DNA from: Paracoccus sp. IB05
Lineage (GTDB): Bacteria; Pseudomonadota; Alphaproteobacteria; Rhodobacterales; Rhodobacteraceae
NCBI RefSeq assembly: GCF_016405985.1
Contig: NZ_JAEFCF010000004.1
Location: forward strand, 124,001 to 188,000
Length of the DNA stretch: 64,000 nt
Direction of reading: 5' to 3'
Part shown: piece after piece, positions 44,821 to 54,607 of the stretch
How positions within the stretch are numbered: position 1 is the first letter of the stretch
How the letters are laid out: each line of letters opens with the position of its first letter
Translations under genes and position numbers: made by a program
The notes under the pieces: model-generated
What the model saw: the letters and a program-made list of their open reading frames with translations, nothing else
Told to the model about the DNA's origin: nothing
The model's database searches: none

Positions 44821-45267
44821 ATGCGACAGATCCTGTTTGCAATGGCTGCGGCACTGGCGCCGGGGGCGGCTCTGGCCTGCCAGATCACCCATGTGCCGAC
44901 GCCGGAAAGCGCGGCTGCGGCGGATTACGTGGTGGCGGGACGGGTGATCGACTATCTTCCCGAGGCCTGGGACAGCTTTGCGCGTGCGCCCCGCTATGCG
45001 CTTTTGCGGATGGAGGTGAGCGAGGTCTGGAAGGGCGAGGTCGGCGATGTTTTCGAGCTGGTGTTGACGGATGACACCATGCCGTTGCCCCGTAACTGGG
45101 ATTGGCCGCAAGAGATCATCATTGTTGCCATGGACCCGAAAAATCCAGGCAAAGCCCCGCGCGACAGCCTGCCCCAGGCCGGGTTTTCCATCTGCGCCAT
45201 GCCGCTGGCGGTGCTGACGGACGAAAGCCGCGCCGCGTTCCGGGACTATTTTTCTGCGGCGGAGTGA
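44821..45267 (+). CDS. Secreted protein of unknown function, possibly netrin/TIMP-like fold
   Basis: 148 residues with a signal peptide (1-19, cleavage before CQITHVP). The cysteine right after the cleavage site and the pattern ADYVVAGRVIDYL...LRMEVSEVWKGEVGDVFELV recall the small beta-barrel NTR-like domains of bacterial proteins that begin with Cys. A second cysteine is near the C-terminus (FSICAMP), so a disulphide is likely. It follows ccoS by 72 bases and ends at a strong terminator. Confidence 0.6.
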   Translation: MRQILFAMAAALAPGAALACQITHVPTPESAAAADYVVAGRVIDYLPEAWDSFARAPRYALLRMEVSEVWKGEVGDVFELVLTDDTMPLPRNWDWPQEIIIVAMDPKNPGKAPRDSLPQAGFSICAMPLAVLTDESRAAFRDYFSAAE

Positions 45268-45286
45268 CGGGGCAGGCGGAACGACA

Positions 45287-45318
45287 AAGGCTCCGGGATC
45301 AGATCCCGGAGCCTTTTT
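45287..45318. terminator. Strong terminator after the secreted-protein gene
   Basis: A 13-bp stem (AGGCTCCGGGATC / GATCCCGGAGCCT) with a single-base loop is followed by TTTTT on the plus strand. On the minus strand AAA also gives a short T-run, so it may serve the convergent carboxypeptidase gene too. Confidence 0.85.
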
Positions 45319-45362
45319 GCATTGAGCCAAAGCTGTATGTCAAAGCAGTCGGTCGGAGGGGC

Positions 45363-47438
45363 TCAGGCCGGCCCCATCGTCTCGCAGGCGGTGCCGCGCG
45401 CGCGCAGCCGGCGGCAGGCAAGGTCAGCCTGGTCTTCGGTGAGACCGAGGAAGGAGGCGCGGTATTTGCCGCCCTTTTGCGTGACCTTGCGCAGCCCCTG
45501 GTCGAGCGTGGCACTTTCGGTCAGCCCGGTGCGCAGGAGCGCGCGTTCGGCCTCGTAATGCGAGTTATAGGCGCCGACCGCGACCCCAAAACCGCGCCCG
45601 CCCGAGGTCGATTTTGACACGACGACCAGCTCTTCCGCCGGCGCCTGAGGCGCGGGTTCTGCTGCCGCCATGCGGACAGGCTCAAAGATCGGTGCGCGGC
45701 GGGTCGGGGCCTCGGGATCGGTGACCATGGTTTGCGCATTCGCCGCCACGGTTTCCACGGCTGTCAGCGCGCCCTCAGATCCCGACGGGGCAGGGAGTTC
45801 GGACATCACTTCGGGCGCGACATCGCTGGCCCCGGCAAGCTGGATCGCTTCGGCCTCCGGCCTGGTGGCCGGTTCTGCGGCAGGGGCGACAAGCTCATAG
45901 ACCGGAGCGGGTTCAGGGGCGACTTCAGCCAGCAGCGTTTCAGGGGCAGTCTCAGGCGCCGCTGCTGCCCGCGTCACATATTCGGGGCGGGGCATCGGCC
46001 GCAGCCCGGCCAGCGCCATATCCTGCGAGGCGGGGGCAACGGCCTCGGGCGCCGGGGTTTCTGCCGGGGCACCACCAGCGGCCAGTGCCGCAGCCTGGGC
46101 CTCAAGGCTGCCCGGAACGCTCTCGGGTGCGACCGCAGCCATTGCCACGGCCGGTGCCTCTTCGGCAACCGGTGCCGCAGCGGCTGCGGCGGCCAGCGCG
46201 GCCTCGACCGCTTGCGGGTCAACCGTTTCGATCGCGGCGCCGGATGCGGACCCTGACGCGGCTGCAAGTTCGACCGCCTGTGCCTCAAGCGTGCCGGGCG
46301 GCGGCGGAACGGCGGTGGCTTCGGCCAAAGCCGATTCGACGCCTTCGGCAATGGCCGCCGAAAGCGCATCCGGCACCACGACCGGCGCCGCCTCGGCGAT
46401 CAGGGCCTCGGGGACGCCTCCCCGGGCGGGGCGGGCTTTCGGACGCGGCGAGCTGGTCATCGCGCCGGACACGCGCAGCGTCTTGGCGGCGCCGCCGGGC
46501 ACATTCGGCGTGTCGATGGCCGCAGGGCTGTTATCGGCAAGCAGGTCGGCGGCGACGGCATCGCCGCCCTGGATACCCGCCGCAGCCGGCCGCTTTTCAC
46601 GCACGCCATTCTTCGCGAGGTTAAAGCCTTTGTTCATCAGATCGACCATCTTTGCGTTGCGCTGTGCGGTCGACGTGCCGCCAAAGACAGTGGCAATGAT
46701 GCGCTTGTCGCCACGCTTGGCCGATGCGGTCAGGTTGAACCCGGCGGGCACGGTATAGCCGGTCTTGATGCCATCAGCGCCTTCATAGCCATCGAGGAAC
46801 CGGCTGTTGGTGTTCACCACTTTGGCGATGCCGGCATCGGCGGTGCGGCGTGAGAAGATGTTGTAGAATTGCGGGAAGTCGTAAAACAGGTGCCGCCCGA
46901 GCAGGTTCATATCGCGCGCGGTCGAAAGATGACCGGTCGCGGTCAGGCCATTGGCGTTTTTAAAGGTGGTGTTCTTCATCCCGAGCGCGCGGGCGGTGCG
47001 GGTCATGCGGCTCGCGAAAGCCGCCTCATTGCCGCCGATATGATCGCCAAGCGCCGAAGCCGCATCATTGGCGGATTTGATCGCGGCGGCGCGGATCAGA
47101 TAGCGCACCTTGATCTGCTGCCCGGCCTTGAGCCCCAGCCGCGACGGCGGCTGCGCGGCGGCATGTTTCGTCACAGTGACCACGGTATCAAGCGACAGGC
47201 GCCCGGCCTGGATCTCCTGGAAGGTGATGTAAAGCGTCATCATCTTGGTCAGCGAGGCGGGGTGCAGCCGCGTATCCGCATTTTGCGACCAGAGTTCCTC
47301 GCCGGTGCGCGCATCCATGATGATCGCAGCAAAGGGCGCAGCATGGGCCGGAGCCGGCGCCAGCGCAGGGAAAATCAGCGCAAAAAGCGCGATGAATAGC
47401 GTTATGCTGCGGATAAACCGCCCGATAAGCGATGCCAC
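45363..47438 (-). CDS. D-alanyl-D-alanine carboxypeptidase (PBP5/6 family) with long linker and SPOR domain
   Basis: 691 residues. The signal peptide (about 1-33) is followed by a serine peptidase S11 domain with active-site motifs S62-LT-K65, S122-A-N124 and K225-T-G. From about residue 290 to 600 there is an Ala/Glu/Pro/Val-rich low-complexity linker. The last 80 residues form a SPOR-like domain (VAVGAYNSHYEAERALLRTG) that would bind denuded septal glycan. The enzyme trims pentapeptide stems of peptidoglycan in the periplasm, and the SPOR domain suggests action at the division site. The linker is unusually long. Confidence 0.88.
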   Translation of the reverse strand: MASLIGRFIRSITLFIALFALIFPALAPAPAHAAPFAAIIMDARTGEELWSQNADTRLHPASLTKMMTLYITFQEIQAGRLSLDTVVTVTKHAAAQPPSRLGLKAGQQIKVRYLIRAAAIKSANDAASALGDHIGGNEAAFASRMTRTARALGMKNTTFKNANGLTATGHLSTARDMNLLGRHLFYDFPQFYNIFSRRTADAGIAKVVNTNSRFLDGYEGADGIKTGYTVPAGFNLTASAKRGDKRIIATVFGGTSTAQRNAKMVDLMNKGFNLAKNGVREKRPAAAGIQGGDAVAADLLADNSPAAIDTPNVPGGAAKTLRVSGAMTSSPRPKARPARGGVPEALIAEAAPVVVPDALSAAIAEGVESALAEATAVPPPPGTLEAQAVELAAASGSASGAAIETVDPQAVEAALAAAAAAAPVAEEAPAVAMAAVAPESVPGSLEAQAAALAAGGAPAETPAPEAVAPASQDMALAGLRPMPRPEYVTRAAAAPETAPETLLAEVAPEPAPVYELVAPAAEPATRPEAEAIQLAGASDVAPEVMSELPAPSGSEGALTAVETVAANAQTMVTDPEAPTRRAPIFEPVRMAAAEPAPQAPAEELVVVSKSTSGGRGFGVAVGAYNSHYEAERALLRTGLTESATLDQGLRKVTQKGGKYRASFLGLTEDQADLACRRLRARGTACETMGPA

Positions 47439-47622
47439 GTCGCCGATCCTTTGCCTGTTTCGGACCCCGGTTTTTATGGGATCTCACTTCTGCCTGACGG
47501 ACAGGCTAGCACAGGTCTCCCTGGTGGAAAACCCGGAAATTTCAAGGGGTTTTCGCGGAAATTTCACCTGATGCAGCTATGTTTCACCCCGCCATATCCA
47601 GGGTGAATCGCCGCAAATATCG

Positions 47623-48330
47623 CTATTTCCTGGGGGCCTGGCAGAGGTCTTGCAGCAATCCGGGCAGGAAAGACAGGTCCGCAAGGTGACGGTAGCGGGG
47701 GTTTTGCACCGGCTCATCGGCGGATTCCAGCTCCCAGGCGGGTCCGTTGGGCACATGCACGCCCCAGGCACCTGCCTCCAGCGGCGCCACCACATCCGAG
47801 CGCATCGAATTGCCGGTCATCAGCGCGCGCGCTGCCCCCTCGCCATGGCGGGCAAAAATCTTCCGGTACACCTCGGGCGTCTTTTCCGACACGATCTCGA
47901 CCGCATCGAAACGATCACCAAGCCCGGACTGTGCCAGTTTGCGCTCCTGATGCAAAAGATCGCCCTTGGTGATCAGGATCAGCCGATAATCCCCCGCCAG
48001 CGCCTCGACCGTCTCGCGGGCATGGGGGATCAGTTCGACCGGATGATCCAGCATCGCGCGCCCGGCGCCCAGCAGTTCCGCGATCACCGAAGCCGGCACG
48101 CGTCCCTCGGTCACCTCGATCGCGGTTTCGATCATCGACAGGGTAAAGCCCTTCACCCCATAGCCATAGGCGCCGATATTGCGCTTTTCCGCAGCGAGCA
48201 GTCGCTCCTGCAGCTGATTTGGGTCGCTGTAATTGCGCAGGAGATCGGTGAAATGCTCCTGGGTGAGGCGGAAAAACGCCTCATTCTGCCACAGCGTATC
48301 ATCCGCATCAAAGCCGATGGAGGTGATCAT
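47623..48330 (-). CDS. HAD-superfamily hydrolase
   Basis: 235 residues. Motif I is GFDADDTLW (Asp nucleophile plus general acid), motif II is LITKGD, motif III the lysine in EKTPEVYRKIF and motif IV MRSDVVAPLEAG (metal-binding Asp). The helical cap is C1 type. It resembles YjjG-like pyrimidine nucleotidases but cannot be assigned. It is divergent from clpS. Confidence 0.8.
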   Translation of the reverse strand: MITSIGFDADDTLWQNEAFFRLTQEHFTDLLRNYSDPNQLQERLLAAEKRNIGAYGYGVKGFTLSMIETAIEVTEGRVPASVIAELLGAGRAMLDHPVELIPHARETVEALAGDYRLILITKGDLLHQERKLAQSGLGDRFDAVEIVSEKTPEVYRKIFARHGEGAARALMTGNSMRSDVVAPLEAGAWGVHVPNGPAWELESADEPVQNPRYRHLADLSFLPGLLQDLCQAPRK

Positions 48331-48447
48331 CTGGCGGTTCCCCGGTGTTGTTGTGACACGGGCGTTGATGCATCAATGCGATCTTAACACTCTCGTGGCT
48401 CTTTTCGTGGTGAGAAAAGCGATTATATTCCTGTCAGATTCAAGACA

Positions 48448-48849
48448 ATGCGAATCCTTTCAGCAGCCGGAGAACCCGATTTGGCCTATAACCCGTTTAC
48501 CCTGTCTGACCGCGAAAATGGTCCGGGCGCCGGTGGGTCGGGTGGCGCACCGGGCGAGGAGACGTCGCTTCTCGCCAAGCCCAAGCCGAAGACACAGCGC
48601 CCGCCGCTTTATAAGGTCTTGCTGCTGAACGATGACTACACACCGATGGAGTTTGTGGTCCATATTCTGGAACGCTTCTTCGGGATGAACCACGCCCAGG
48701 CCTTCGATATCATGCTGATGGTTCATAAAAAGGGTCTCGCCGTAGTCGGGGTCTTTTCGTTCGAAGTGGCCGAGACCAAGGTCGCCCAGGTGATGGATTT
48801 CGCCCGCCGTCACCAGCATCCGCTTCAATGCACGATGGAAAAAGAGTAA
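48448..48849 (+). CDS. clpS: ATP-dependent Clp protease adaptor
   Basis: 133 residues from the ATG at 48448; a TTG at 48481, preceded by GGAG, is another possible start. The N-terminal 45 residues are flexible. The ClpS core shows [31 protein letters not shown] and [19 protein letters not shown], with the N-degron pocket residues (Asn-Asp near LLNDD, His of VHKKG). It delivers proteins with bulky N-terminal residues to ClpAP. Confidence 0.93.
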   Translation: MRILSAAGEPDLAYNPFTLSDRENGPGAGGSGGAPGEETSLLAKPKPKTQRPPLYKVLLLNDDYTPMEFVVHILERFFGMNHAQAFDIMLMVHKKGLAVVGVFSFEVAETKVAQVMDFARRHQHPLQCTMEKE

Positions 48850-48885
48850 GGCGGGCGAAACTGGCCCTCGCGTTACAGGCGGAAC

Positions 48886-49872
48886 ATGCGTGCATCCCGG
48901 ATAGAGCTGGCCCTGGAACAGGGCCTTTTTGTGCTTCCTTCAGAAGGTAAGATTGCCGTTTATCGCCCGCAGGAGGGCGATGACCTCTCAGATCTTCCCA
49001 AAGATCGTACCGTCGTGCTGACGGGCTTTCGCCCTGACCGCGACCATTTTGCGGCGCGCGGATATGCGGTCGAAGGCGAGGGGCCCTGGGCGGCGGCGCT
49101 TGTCTGCGTGCCGCGTTCGCGCGAATATGCACGCGCGCTTCTGGCCGAGGCGGCAGCAGCGGTCAGCCCGGGCGGGCCGGTGCTGGTTGACGGGCAAAAG
49201 ACCGATGGTATCGAGACCGCGCTGAAGGATCTGAAGCCGCTCATCGCGCTGTCAGGCCCGATTTCCAAGGCGCATGGCCGCATAGCAGCCTTCCCCGCCG
49301 GGCCGGAACTGGCTGCATGGGCCGCCCGCCCGCGTGAGATCGGGGGCGGTTTCATCACCCGGCCGGGGGTGTTTTCCGCCGATGGGCCGGATCCGGGATC
49401 GGTGCTGCTGGCAGAGTCGCTGCCCGAAAAGATCGGCCCGAAAGTGGTCGATCTGGGCGCGGGCTGGGGCTATCTTTCGCAAGCGATCCTTGCACGCAAC
49501 AGCGTCAAACGGCTTGATCTGGTCGAGGCCGAAGCGGTCTCGCTGGACTGCGCGCGCGAGAATATCCAGGACGCCCGCGCCCGGTTCCACTGGGGAGATG
49601 CGCTGAACTTCCGCCCCGAAAGCCTTGTCGAGACCGTGGTGATGAACCCGCCCTTCCATATCGGCCGCAGCTCTGACCCGAGGCTGGGCCTGGCCTTCAT
49701 CCAGGCGGCGCGGAAGATGCTGGCGCCGGATGGGGCGCTCTGGATGGTCGCGAACCGCCATCTGCCCTATGATGAGGCGCTGACCACCCATTTCCTGGAA
49801 TATGAGACAATCGCGCAGACCAATGCCTTCCGCGTGACCCGCGCCATCAAGCCGCGCCGCCCGACCCGATAA
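48886..49872 (+). CDS. rsmC: rRNA (guanine-N2) methyltransferase, RsmC-like
   Basis: 328 residues made of a degenerate N-terminal methyltransferase-like domain and a C-terminal catalytic domain. The SAM site is VVDLGAGWGYLS (about residue 186) and the catalytic motif IV is VVMNPPFHIG (NPPF, typical for amino-group methylation of rRNA guanines). Architecture and length match RsmC, which modifies G1207 of 16S rRNA. RlmG is a possible alternative. AGGCGGA precedes the ATG. Confidence 0.75.
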   Translation: MRASRIELALEQGLFVLPSEGKIAVYRPQEGDDLSDLPKDRTVVLTGFRPDRDHFAARGYAVEGEGPWAAALVCVPRSREYARALLAEAAAAVSPGGPVLVDGQKTDGIETALKDLKPLIALSGPISKAHGRIAAFPAGPELAAWAARPREIGGGFITRPGVFSADGPDPGSVLLAESLPEKIGPKVVDLGAGWGYLSQAILARNSVKRLDLVEAEAVSLDCARENIQDARARFHWGDALNFRPESLVETVVMNPPFHIGRSSDPRLGLAFIQAARKMLAPDGALWMVANRHLPYDEALTTHFLEYETIAQTNAFRVTRAIKPRRPTR

Positions 49873-49898
49873 GCGCTGCCAGAACCCCGAGATCCAGC

Positions 49899-50711
49899 AT
49901 GTCATTCTCTCTTTCCGGCAAGACCGCCATCGTCACCGGCGCCGCCAGCGGCCTCGGTCTCGCCATCGCACGCCATCTGATCCACAAGGGCGTGCGGGTC
50001 ATGTTGGCCGATGCGGATGAGGCGCGGCTGATGGCCGAGATGGGCGAGGCGGCCCAGGACGAAAGCTCGGTGCGGCTTTTCCCCGGCGATCTGACGAAAA
50101 AGCTGACGCTGGTGAACCTGGTCTCGGCCACAATAGAGGCCTTTGAGCGGATCGATATCCTGATCAATGCCGCGCGCCGCTGCCAGATCTCTGAGGTGCT
50201 GAACCCTGATGCCGATCATGTCGAGACGCTCTGGCAGCAGAATGTGGTCGCGACGCTGCGGCTCAGCCAGCTTGTGGCGAAACGGATGATCCAGGCCGCC
50301 ACCGGCACCGAACCGGATGAATATGGCGCTGTCGGCTCGATCATCAATTTCTCGTCGGTGGCGGCGGTCCGGGTACAGCCCGAATTGCTGGGCTATTCCA
50401 TGGCCTCGGCGGCGGTAGAGCAGATGACGCGGACGCTTGCCGTGGCGCTGGCGCCGAAAGGGATCCGGGTCAATGCGGTCTCGATCGGCTCGGTGATGAG
50501 CGCAAGCCTGCAACTGGCGCTGAAAGAGGCGCCCGCGCTGCGGGAACGGATCGAAAGCGGCACGCCCCTTGGCCGGATCGCGGCGCCTGACGAGCTGGTC
50601 GAGACGATCCAGTATCTCGCCTCGGATGCGTCGCGCTTTGTGACCGGCCAGGTGCTGGTGGTGGATGGCGGGCGCGGGCTGCTGGATGCCGTCGCCGCGC
50701 CTGCGTTCTGA
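49899..50711 (+). CDS. SDR-family protein lacking the catalytic lysine
   Basis: 270 residues with the NAD(P)-binding motif TGAASGLG (13-20) and the usual C-terminal VDGGRGLL. The substrate-site serine (about 153) and tyrosine (Y166) are present, but the YxxxK lysine is serine (YSMAS, 166-170). The NNAG motif is replaced by INAARR (89-94). Ordinary dehydrogenase chemistry is therefore uncertain; it may be a binding or regulatory SDR, or use altered chemistry. It follows rsmC by 26 bases. Confidence 0.82.
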   Translation: MSFSLSGKTAIVTGAASGLGLAIARHLIHKGVRVMLADADEARLMAEMGEAAQDESSVRLFPGDLTKKLTLVNLVSATIEAFERIDILINAARRCQISEVLNPDADHVETLWQQNVVATLRLSQLVAKRMIQAATGTEPDEYGAVGSIINFSSVAAVRVQPELLGYSMASAAVEQMTRTLAVALAPKGIRVNAVSIGSVMSASLQLALKEAPALRERIESGTPLGRIAAPDELVETIQYLASDASRFVTGQVLVVDGGRGLLDAVAAPAF

Positions 50712-50736
50712 CGCCCGTGTGACAGGGCGCCGGGTC

Positions 50737-51393
50737 TCAGCCCTGTTCGGCCACGAGCCAGGGCAGTTCCGAGAAATCCGAAAACCGCGCGGTCTGCGGC
50801 ATCTCTTCGGCCGGCGATTTGCGGTAGCCTTCGGTGTAGAGGAGGAAGGGCAGCCCGGCGGCGAGCGCGGTATCGGCATCGACTTCGCTGTCGCCGACAT
50901 AGAGCGCGGTCCCGCCGCCCAGTTCGGTGATGCACAGATGCAGGGGCGCGGGGTCCGGCTTCAGCGCGACGCGGCCCCCGCCGACGATGGCCGCGAAATA
51001 GCCGGTCAGCCCCATCTGATCGAGGACGATCCGTGCTGCCGTCTCGGGCTTGTTGGTGCAGATGCCAAGCGGGTGGCCCGCGGCCTGCAAGGCGTCAAGC
51101 GCCGCGATCACACCGGGGTAGATCCGGGTGCGCGCGGTGGGATCGGCCTCATATGCGGCCTCCATCGCGGCAACCAGCCGGGGATGTTGCGCCATGTCAA
51201 CGCCCCGGGTCTCCATCGCGCGCCGCACCAGATTGGCGACGCCTTTGCCGATGAAAGAGGTGACCGTGGGAAGGTCAAAAGGCGCCTGGCCTTCGGCTTG
51301 GAACACCTGGTTCAGCGCGGCCTGGAGATCGGGGACGGAATCGATCAGCGTGCCGTCGAGGTCGAAGATGACCGGGGTTGCAGTGGTGGTCAT
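50737..51393 (-). CDS. gph: Phosphoglycolate phosphatase
   Basis: 218 residues. HAD motifs [29 protein letters not shown] and [16 protein letters not shown], with a C1 helical cap, match Gph. It dephosphorylates 2-phosphoglycolate made by DNA repair and, in RuBisCO-containing relatives, by photorespiration. It overlaps rpe by four bases, a pairing common in proteobacteria. Confidence 0.9.
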   Translation of the reverse strand: MTTTATPVIFDLDGTLIDSVPDLQAALNQVFQAEGQAPFDLPTVTSFIGKGVANLVRRAMETRGVDMAQHPRLVAAMEAAYEADPTARTRIYPGVIAALDALQAAGHPLGICTNKPETAARIVLDQMGLTGYFAAIVGGGRVALKPDPAPLHLCITELGGGTALYVGDSEVDADTALAAGLPFLLYTEGYRKSPAEEMPQTARFSDFSELPWLVAEQG

Positions 51394-52082
51394 TGGCGGG
51401 CCGCCTCGGCCACGGCGCGCAAAGCGCGGATATTTTCGCCATAAGGCGCGGGGTTTTTCACCGACCCGCCGGAGAAGACGGCAGATCCCGCCACCAGCAC
51501 ATCGGCGCCGGCTGCAACGACCAGCGGCGCGGTCTCGGTGGTGACGCCGCCATCGATCTCGATATGGATCGGGCGGTCGCCGATCAGGGCGCGCAGGCGG
51601 CGGATCTTGTCGATCTGCGACAGGATCAGCTTTTGCCCGCCAAAGCCCGGATTGACCGTCATCACATTGATCAGGTCGATCTGGTCGAGCAGATATTCCA
51701 CCGATTCAATGCCGGTCGCGGGGTTGAGGCAGATCCCCGCCTTGACGCCGTATCCCCGGATCGCCTGAAGCGAGCGATGCATATGCGGGCCCGCTTCGAG
51801 ATGGACCGAGATGAAATCGGCGCCGGCTTTGGCGAAGGATTCGAGATAGGCATCGACCGGCGCGATCATCAGATGGACATCCATCACGCCTTTGATATGC
51901 GGCCGGATCGCGGCGCAGGTCGCCGGGCCGAAGGTGATATTCGGAACGAAATGCCCGTCCATCACATCGACATGCACCCAATCGGCACCCTGGGCCTCGA
52001 TCGCTTCGCATTCGGCGCCGAAATTGGCGAAATCGGCTGAGAGGATCGAAGGGGCGATCTTGATCGCGCGCGAGAAGCTCAT
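51390..52082 (-). CDS. rpe: Ribulose-phosphate 3-epimerase
   Basis: 230 residues of TIM-barrel sequence with the signatures [55 protein letters not shown] and [20 protein letters not shown]. It interconverts ribulose-5-phosphate and xylulose-5-phosphate in the pentose phosphate pathway and Calvin cycle. It is the first gene of the rpe-gph pair. Confidence 0.96.
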   Translation of the reverse strand: MSFSRAIKIAPSILSADFANFGAECEAIEAQGADWVHVDVMDGHFVPNITFGPATCAAIRPHIKGVMDVHLMIAPVDAYLESFAKAGADFISVHLEAGPHMHRSLQAIRGYGVKAGICLNPATGIESVEYLLDQIDLINVMTVNPGFGGQKLILSQIDKIRRLRALIGDRPIHIEIDGGVTTETAPLVVAAGADVLVAGSAVFSGGSVKNPAPYGENIRALRAVAEAARQ

Positions 52083-52174
52083 ATGCGGGGCCTTTCCGAC
52101 TGGGATGCGCCTGAAATAGCCGTGATCGGGTCCTGGTGCCAGAGCGGATTGTGGCCAGTGTCAGCCGCGCGGGG

Positions 52175-52747
52175 TCAGCCGCGCCGAAGCCAGACATAAA
52201 AGGCGCCGGTGCCGCCATGTTTCAGATGCGCCTCGGTCACTTCCTGCACCACCGCCGACAAAGGCGGCAGGCGCAGCCAGTGCGGCACCTGATGGCGCAG
52301 CGCGCCGATGGGGCGCGGCACCGGCTCGTAGACCTGTTTGCCCTTGCCGGTGATCACCAGCACCAGCCGCTTGCCCGAAGCCTGCGCACCCATCAGAAAG
52401 GCGATCAGTTCGGGATGCGCCACGGCAAGCGTCATACCGTGCAGGTCGATCCGCGCCTCGGGCGCGATCTTGCCGCGTATCATCTTTTTGTGCAGCCCGG
52501 CATCCATCCGCAATGGCGGCGGCGCGGCGGGCTTTTGCACGGGGGTCGCCTTTTCGCCAAGCCGAAACCGCGGCAGTGCCGGTTTTGGCGGCGGGGGAGG
52601 CGGCAGGGTCTCTTTCGGGAAGATGGCCTCTTGCGCCACATCCTCGGGGATCGCTCCGTTCGGCACATCATGCATCGGGCGCAGGGTCCGCGCCACAGCC
52701 TGCCAGAGGTCACGTTCCTCGGGGCGGAGCACCCTTCGTCGCGCCAA
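52175..52747 (-). CDS. Smr-domain protein (MutS2 C-terminal-like)
   Basis: 190 residues. A basic, proline-rich N-terminal half is followed by the Smr domain (about 95-190) with DLHGMTL and LVLVITGKGKQ, the loop implicated in nuclease or nucleic-acid binding. Stand-alone Smr proteins of this type (YdaL/SmrA-like) act on RNA or DNA. It begins three bases after mltA ends, in the usual Rhodobacterales order. Confidence 0.87.
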   Translation of the reverse strand: MARRRVLRPEERDLWQAVARTLRPMHDVPNGAIPEDVAQEAIFPKETLPPPPPPKPALPRFRLGEKATPVQKPAAPPPLRMDAGLHKKMIRGKIAPEARIDLHGMTLAVAHPELIAFLMGAQASGKRLVLVITGKGKQVYEPVPRPIGALRHQVPHWLRLPPLSAVVQEVTEAHLKHGGTGAFYVWLRRG

Positions 52748-52750
52748 GGC

Positions 52751-53785
52751 TCAGTTCCCCCCGGTCAGCGCCCAGGCGCGGTCGATGGGCAAAAGCTGCA
52801 CCATCCGCCCGCCGTCGCGCACGATCCCGGCGGCATCGCCTGCGCGGTCGCCATAGCCGTAGAAAATATCCGCCCGCTGCGCGCCTTTGATCGCGCCGCC
52901 GGTATCCTGCGCCACCATCAGCCGGCTGAGGGTCGCCTGGCCCTCTTTCTCGATCCATACGGGCGCGCCCAGTGGCACGAAAGCCGGGTCGACGGCCAGC
53001 GAGCGCATTGGCGTGATCGACTTGCCCATTGCGCCGATCGGGCCCTTTTCGGGGGGCAGATTGCTGATCTTGCGGAAGAAAATATAAGAGGGGTTGTGGT
53101 TCAGCAATTCGGCTCCGATGGCCGGATTGCGGCGCACGAAGGCCTGGATGGTCTGGGCGGAGACCTGATGCGCCGCGAACATGCCGCGCCGCACCATCTC
53201 TTGCCCGACCGAGCGATAGGCATGGCCGTTGCGGCCCGCATAGCCCAGCCGGATCGTTGAGCCATCGGTCATCTTCACCCGGCCCGAGCCCTGAATATGC
53301 AGAAAGAACACCTCAACCGGATCGTCGATCCAGGCGATCTCCAGACCGCGCCCGCGCAGAGCCCCGGCTTCGATCTCGGAGCGGCTGTAATAGACCATAC
53401 CGTCCTGCAGATCCGGCGGGCGGCGGTAGAGCGGCCAGGCATAGGTCGGCGTGCGGACCGGCGAGCCATTCAGCTCGGGCTCGTAATAGCCGGTGAACAG
53501 CGCGGGCGGTTTGCCGATGATCACCGGGCGGAACAGGAGTTCAAAAAACGCCCGCGCCGAGGCATCGTCTTTCGGCACGTCGCCGGCCAGCTTGCAGACC
53601 GGGCGCCAGTAAGGGGCATCAAGCTGGTTGCAAGTGACAAGAAACGCCTCGAGCGCCTCAAGCTGTCCGCCCTCGCGCCAGCCCGAGAGGGATTCGAACT
53701 CCACCATCTCGGCGCGCGCCTCATCTGCGCCCGTCACCGCAGCCAGTCCGACCAGTAATGCGATGACCAGAGGACGCAACAGCAT
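52751..53785 (-). CDS. mltA: Membrane-bound lytic murein transglycosylase A
   Basis: 344 residues with a signal peptide (1-25; no lipobox cysteine is visible). The MltA domain contains FTGYYEPELNGS, FLHIQGSGRVKMTDGS and YAGRNGHAYRSVGQ. The C-terminal 3D domain has DTGGAIKGAQRADIFYGYG, with the catalytic Asp and metal-binding residues. It cleaves peptidoglycan glycan strands to 1,6-anhydro ends in the periplasm. It follows the Tim44-like gene. Confidence 0.93.
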   Translation of the reverse strand: MLLRPLVIALLVGLAAVTGADEARAEMVEFESLSGWREGGQLEALEAFLVTCNQLDAPYWRPVCKLAGDVPKDDASARAFFELLFRPVIIGKPPALFTGYYEPELNGSPVRTPTYAWPLYRRPPDLQDGMVYYSRSEIEAGALRGRGLEIAWIDDPVEVFFLHIQGSGRVKMTDGSTIRLGYAGRNGHAYRSVGQEMVRRGMFAAHQVSAQTIQAFVRRNPAIGAELLNHNPSYIFFRKISNLPPEKGPIGAMGKSITPMRSLAVDPAFVPLGAPVWIEKEGQATLSRLMVAQDTGGAIKGAQRADIFYGYGDRAGDAAGIVRDGGRMVQLLPIDRAWALTGGN

Positions 53786-53794
53786 GGCATCAGA

Positions 53795-54454
53795 TCAGTC
53801 GCCGGTGGCGACCAGCTGCCAGTTCGGATCATCCGACCCCATTTTGCGGGCAAAGACCCAGACATCGCGCTGCCGTTTCACGGTTTTGGCGTCGCCTTCG
53901 ATGACGGTGCCGTCCTTGTCGCGCACCACCGAAGTCAGTTCGCCGACAAAGCGCACGGTCAGTTCGGCAAAGCCGGAAACCTGGTCAAAGGTCGCCTCTT
54001 GCAGCGCCATTTCCTTCAGCCCGACGAAATTCGCCTCGACCGTCAGGCCGCGCGCCTCGCGAGCCTGGATCACTTCGGTAAAGCTGGCCTCGACCTCGTC
54101 CCCGAGGAAATCGCGGATCGGGTCGAGATCGCCGCGCTCAAAGGCCATCAGGATCATCTCATAGGCCTGACGCGCGCCCGAAAGGAACGGCGTCAGCGCG
54201 AAGGAGGGCTCGGCTTTCTTCATGCCCGCGAGGGCCTTTGCCGCATCCGAACCCTCAGCCACGTGATCGGTGATGTCACGGTCAGGCCCGCCCTCGATCA
54301 CCTCGAATTCACGTTTCACCGGGGCCTGCGCGTCCTCGAGCGGGAGCGGTGGCTTTTCGAAACCATCACGGGTGCCCAGCACCGAACGGAGCTTGAGAAC
54401 CAGGAAAATAGCGACCCCGGCAAGGACCAGGAGCTGGATAAGCATGGAATTCAT
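53795..54454 (-). CDS. Tim44-like domain protein, membrane anchored
   Basis: 219 residues. An N-terminal TM segment (about 4-23, IQLLVLAGVAIFLVLKL) is followed by a linker and a Tim44-like domain (about 75-215, with EMILMAFERGDLDPIRDFL and DVWVFARKMGSDDPNWQLV). Alphaproteobacterial Tim44 homologues (TimA) sit at the inner membrane and may act in protein export or scaffolding. It is first in an apparent timA-mltA-smr operon. Confidence 0.87.
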   Translation of the reverse strand: MNSMLIQLLVLAGVAIFLVLKLRSVLGTRDGFEKPPLPLEDAQAPVKREFEVIEGGPDRDITDHVAEGSDAAKALAGMKKAEPSFALTPFLSGARQAYEMILMAFERGDLDPIRDFLGDEVEASFTEVIQAREARGLTVEANFVGLKEMALQEATFDQVSGFAELTVRFVGELTSVVRDKDGTVIEGDAKTVKRQRDVWVFARKMGSDDPNWQLVATGD

Positions 54455-54607
54455 CGGTCATCCCGCCAAAAAACACTGGCGCCGCCCTGTCGCGATGGCC
54501 GGAAGATGCGGCAAAGGCTTGGGGAGGCGTGATTGATCTCCTATGTAGGTTTTAGCAGGCCGCAAGTAAACCTTGCGACAATGATGTCTTTCGACAGGGA
54601 CCCCAAA

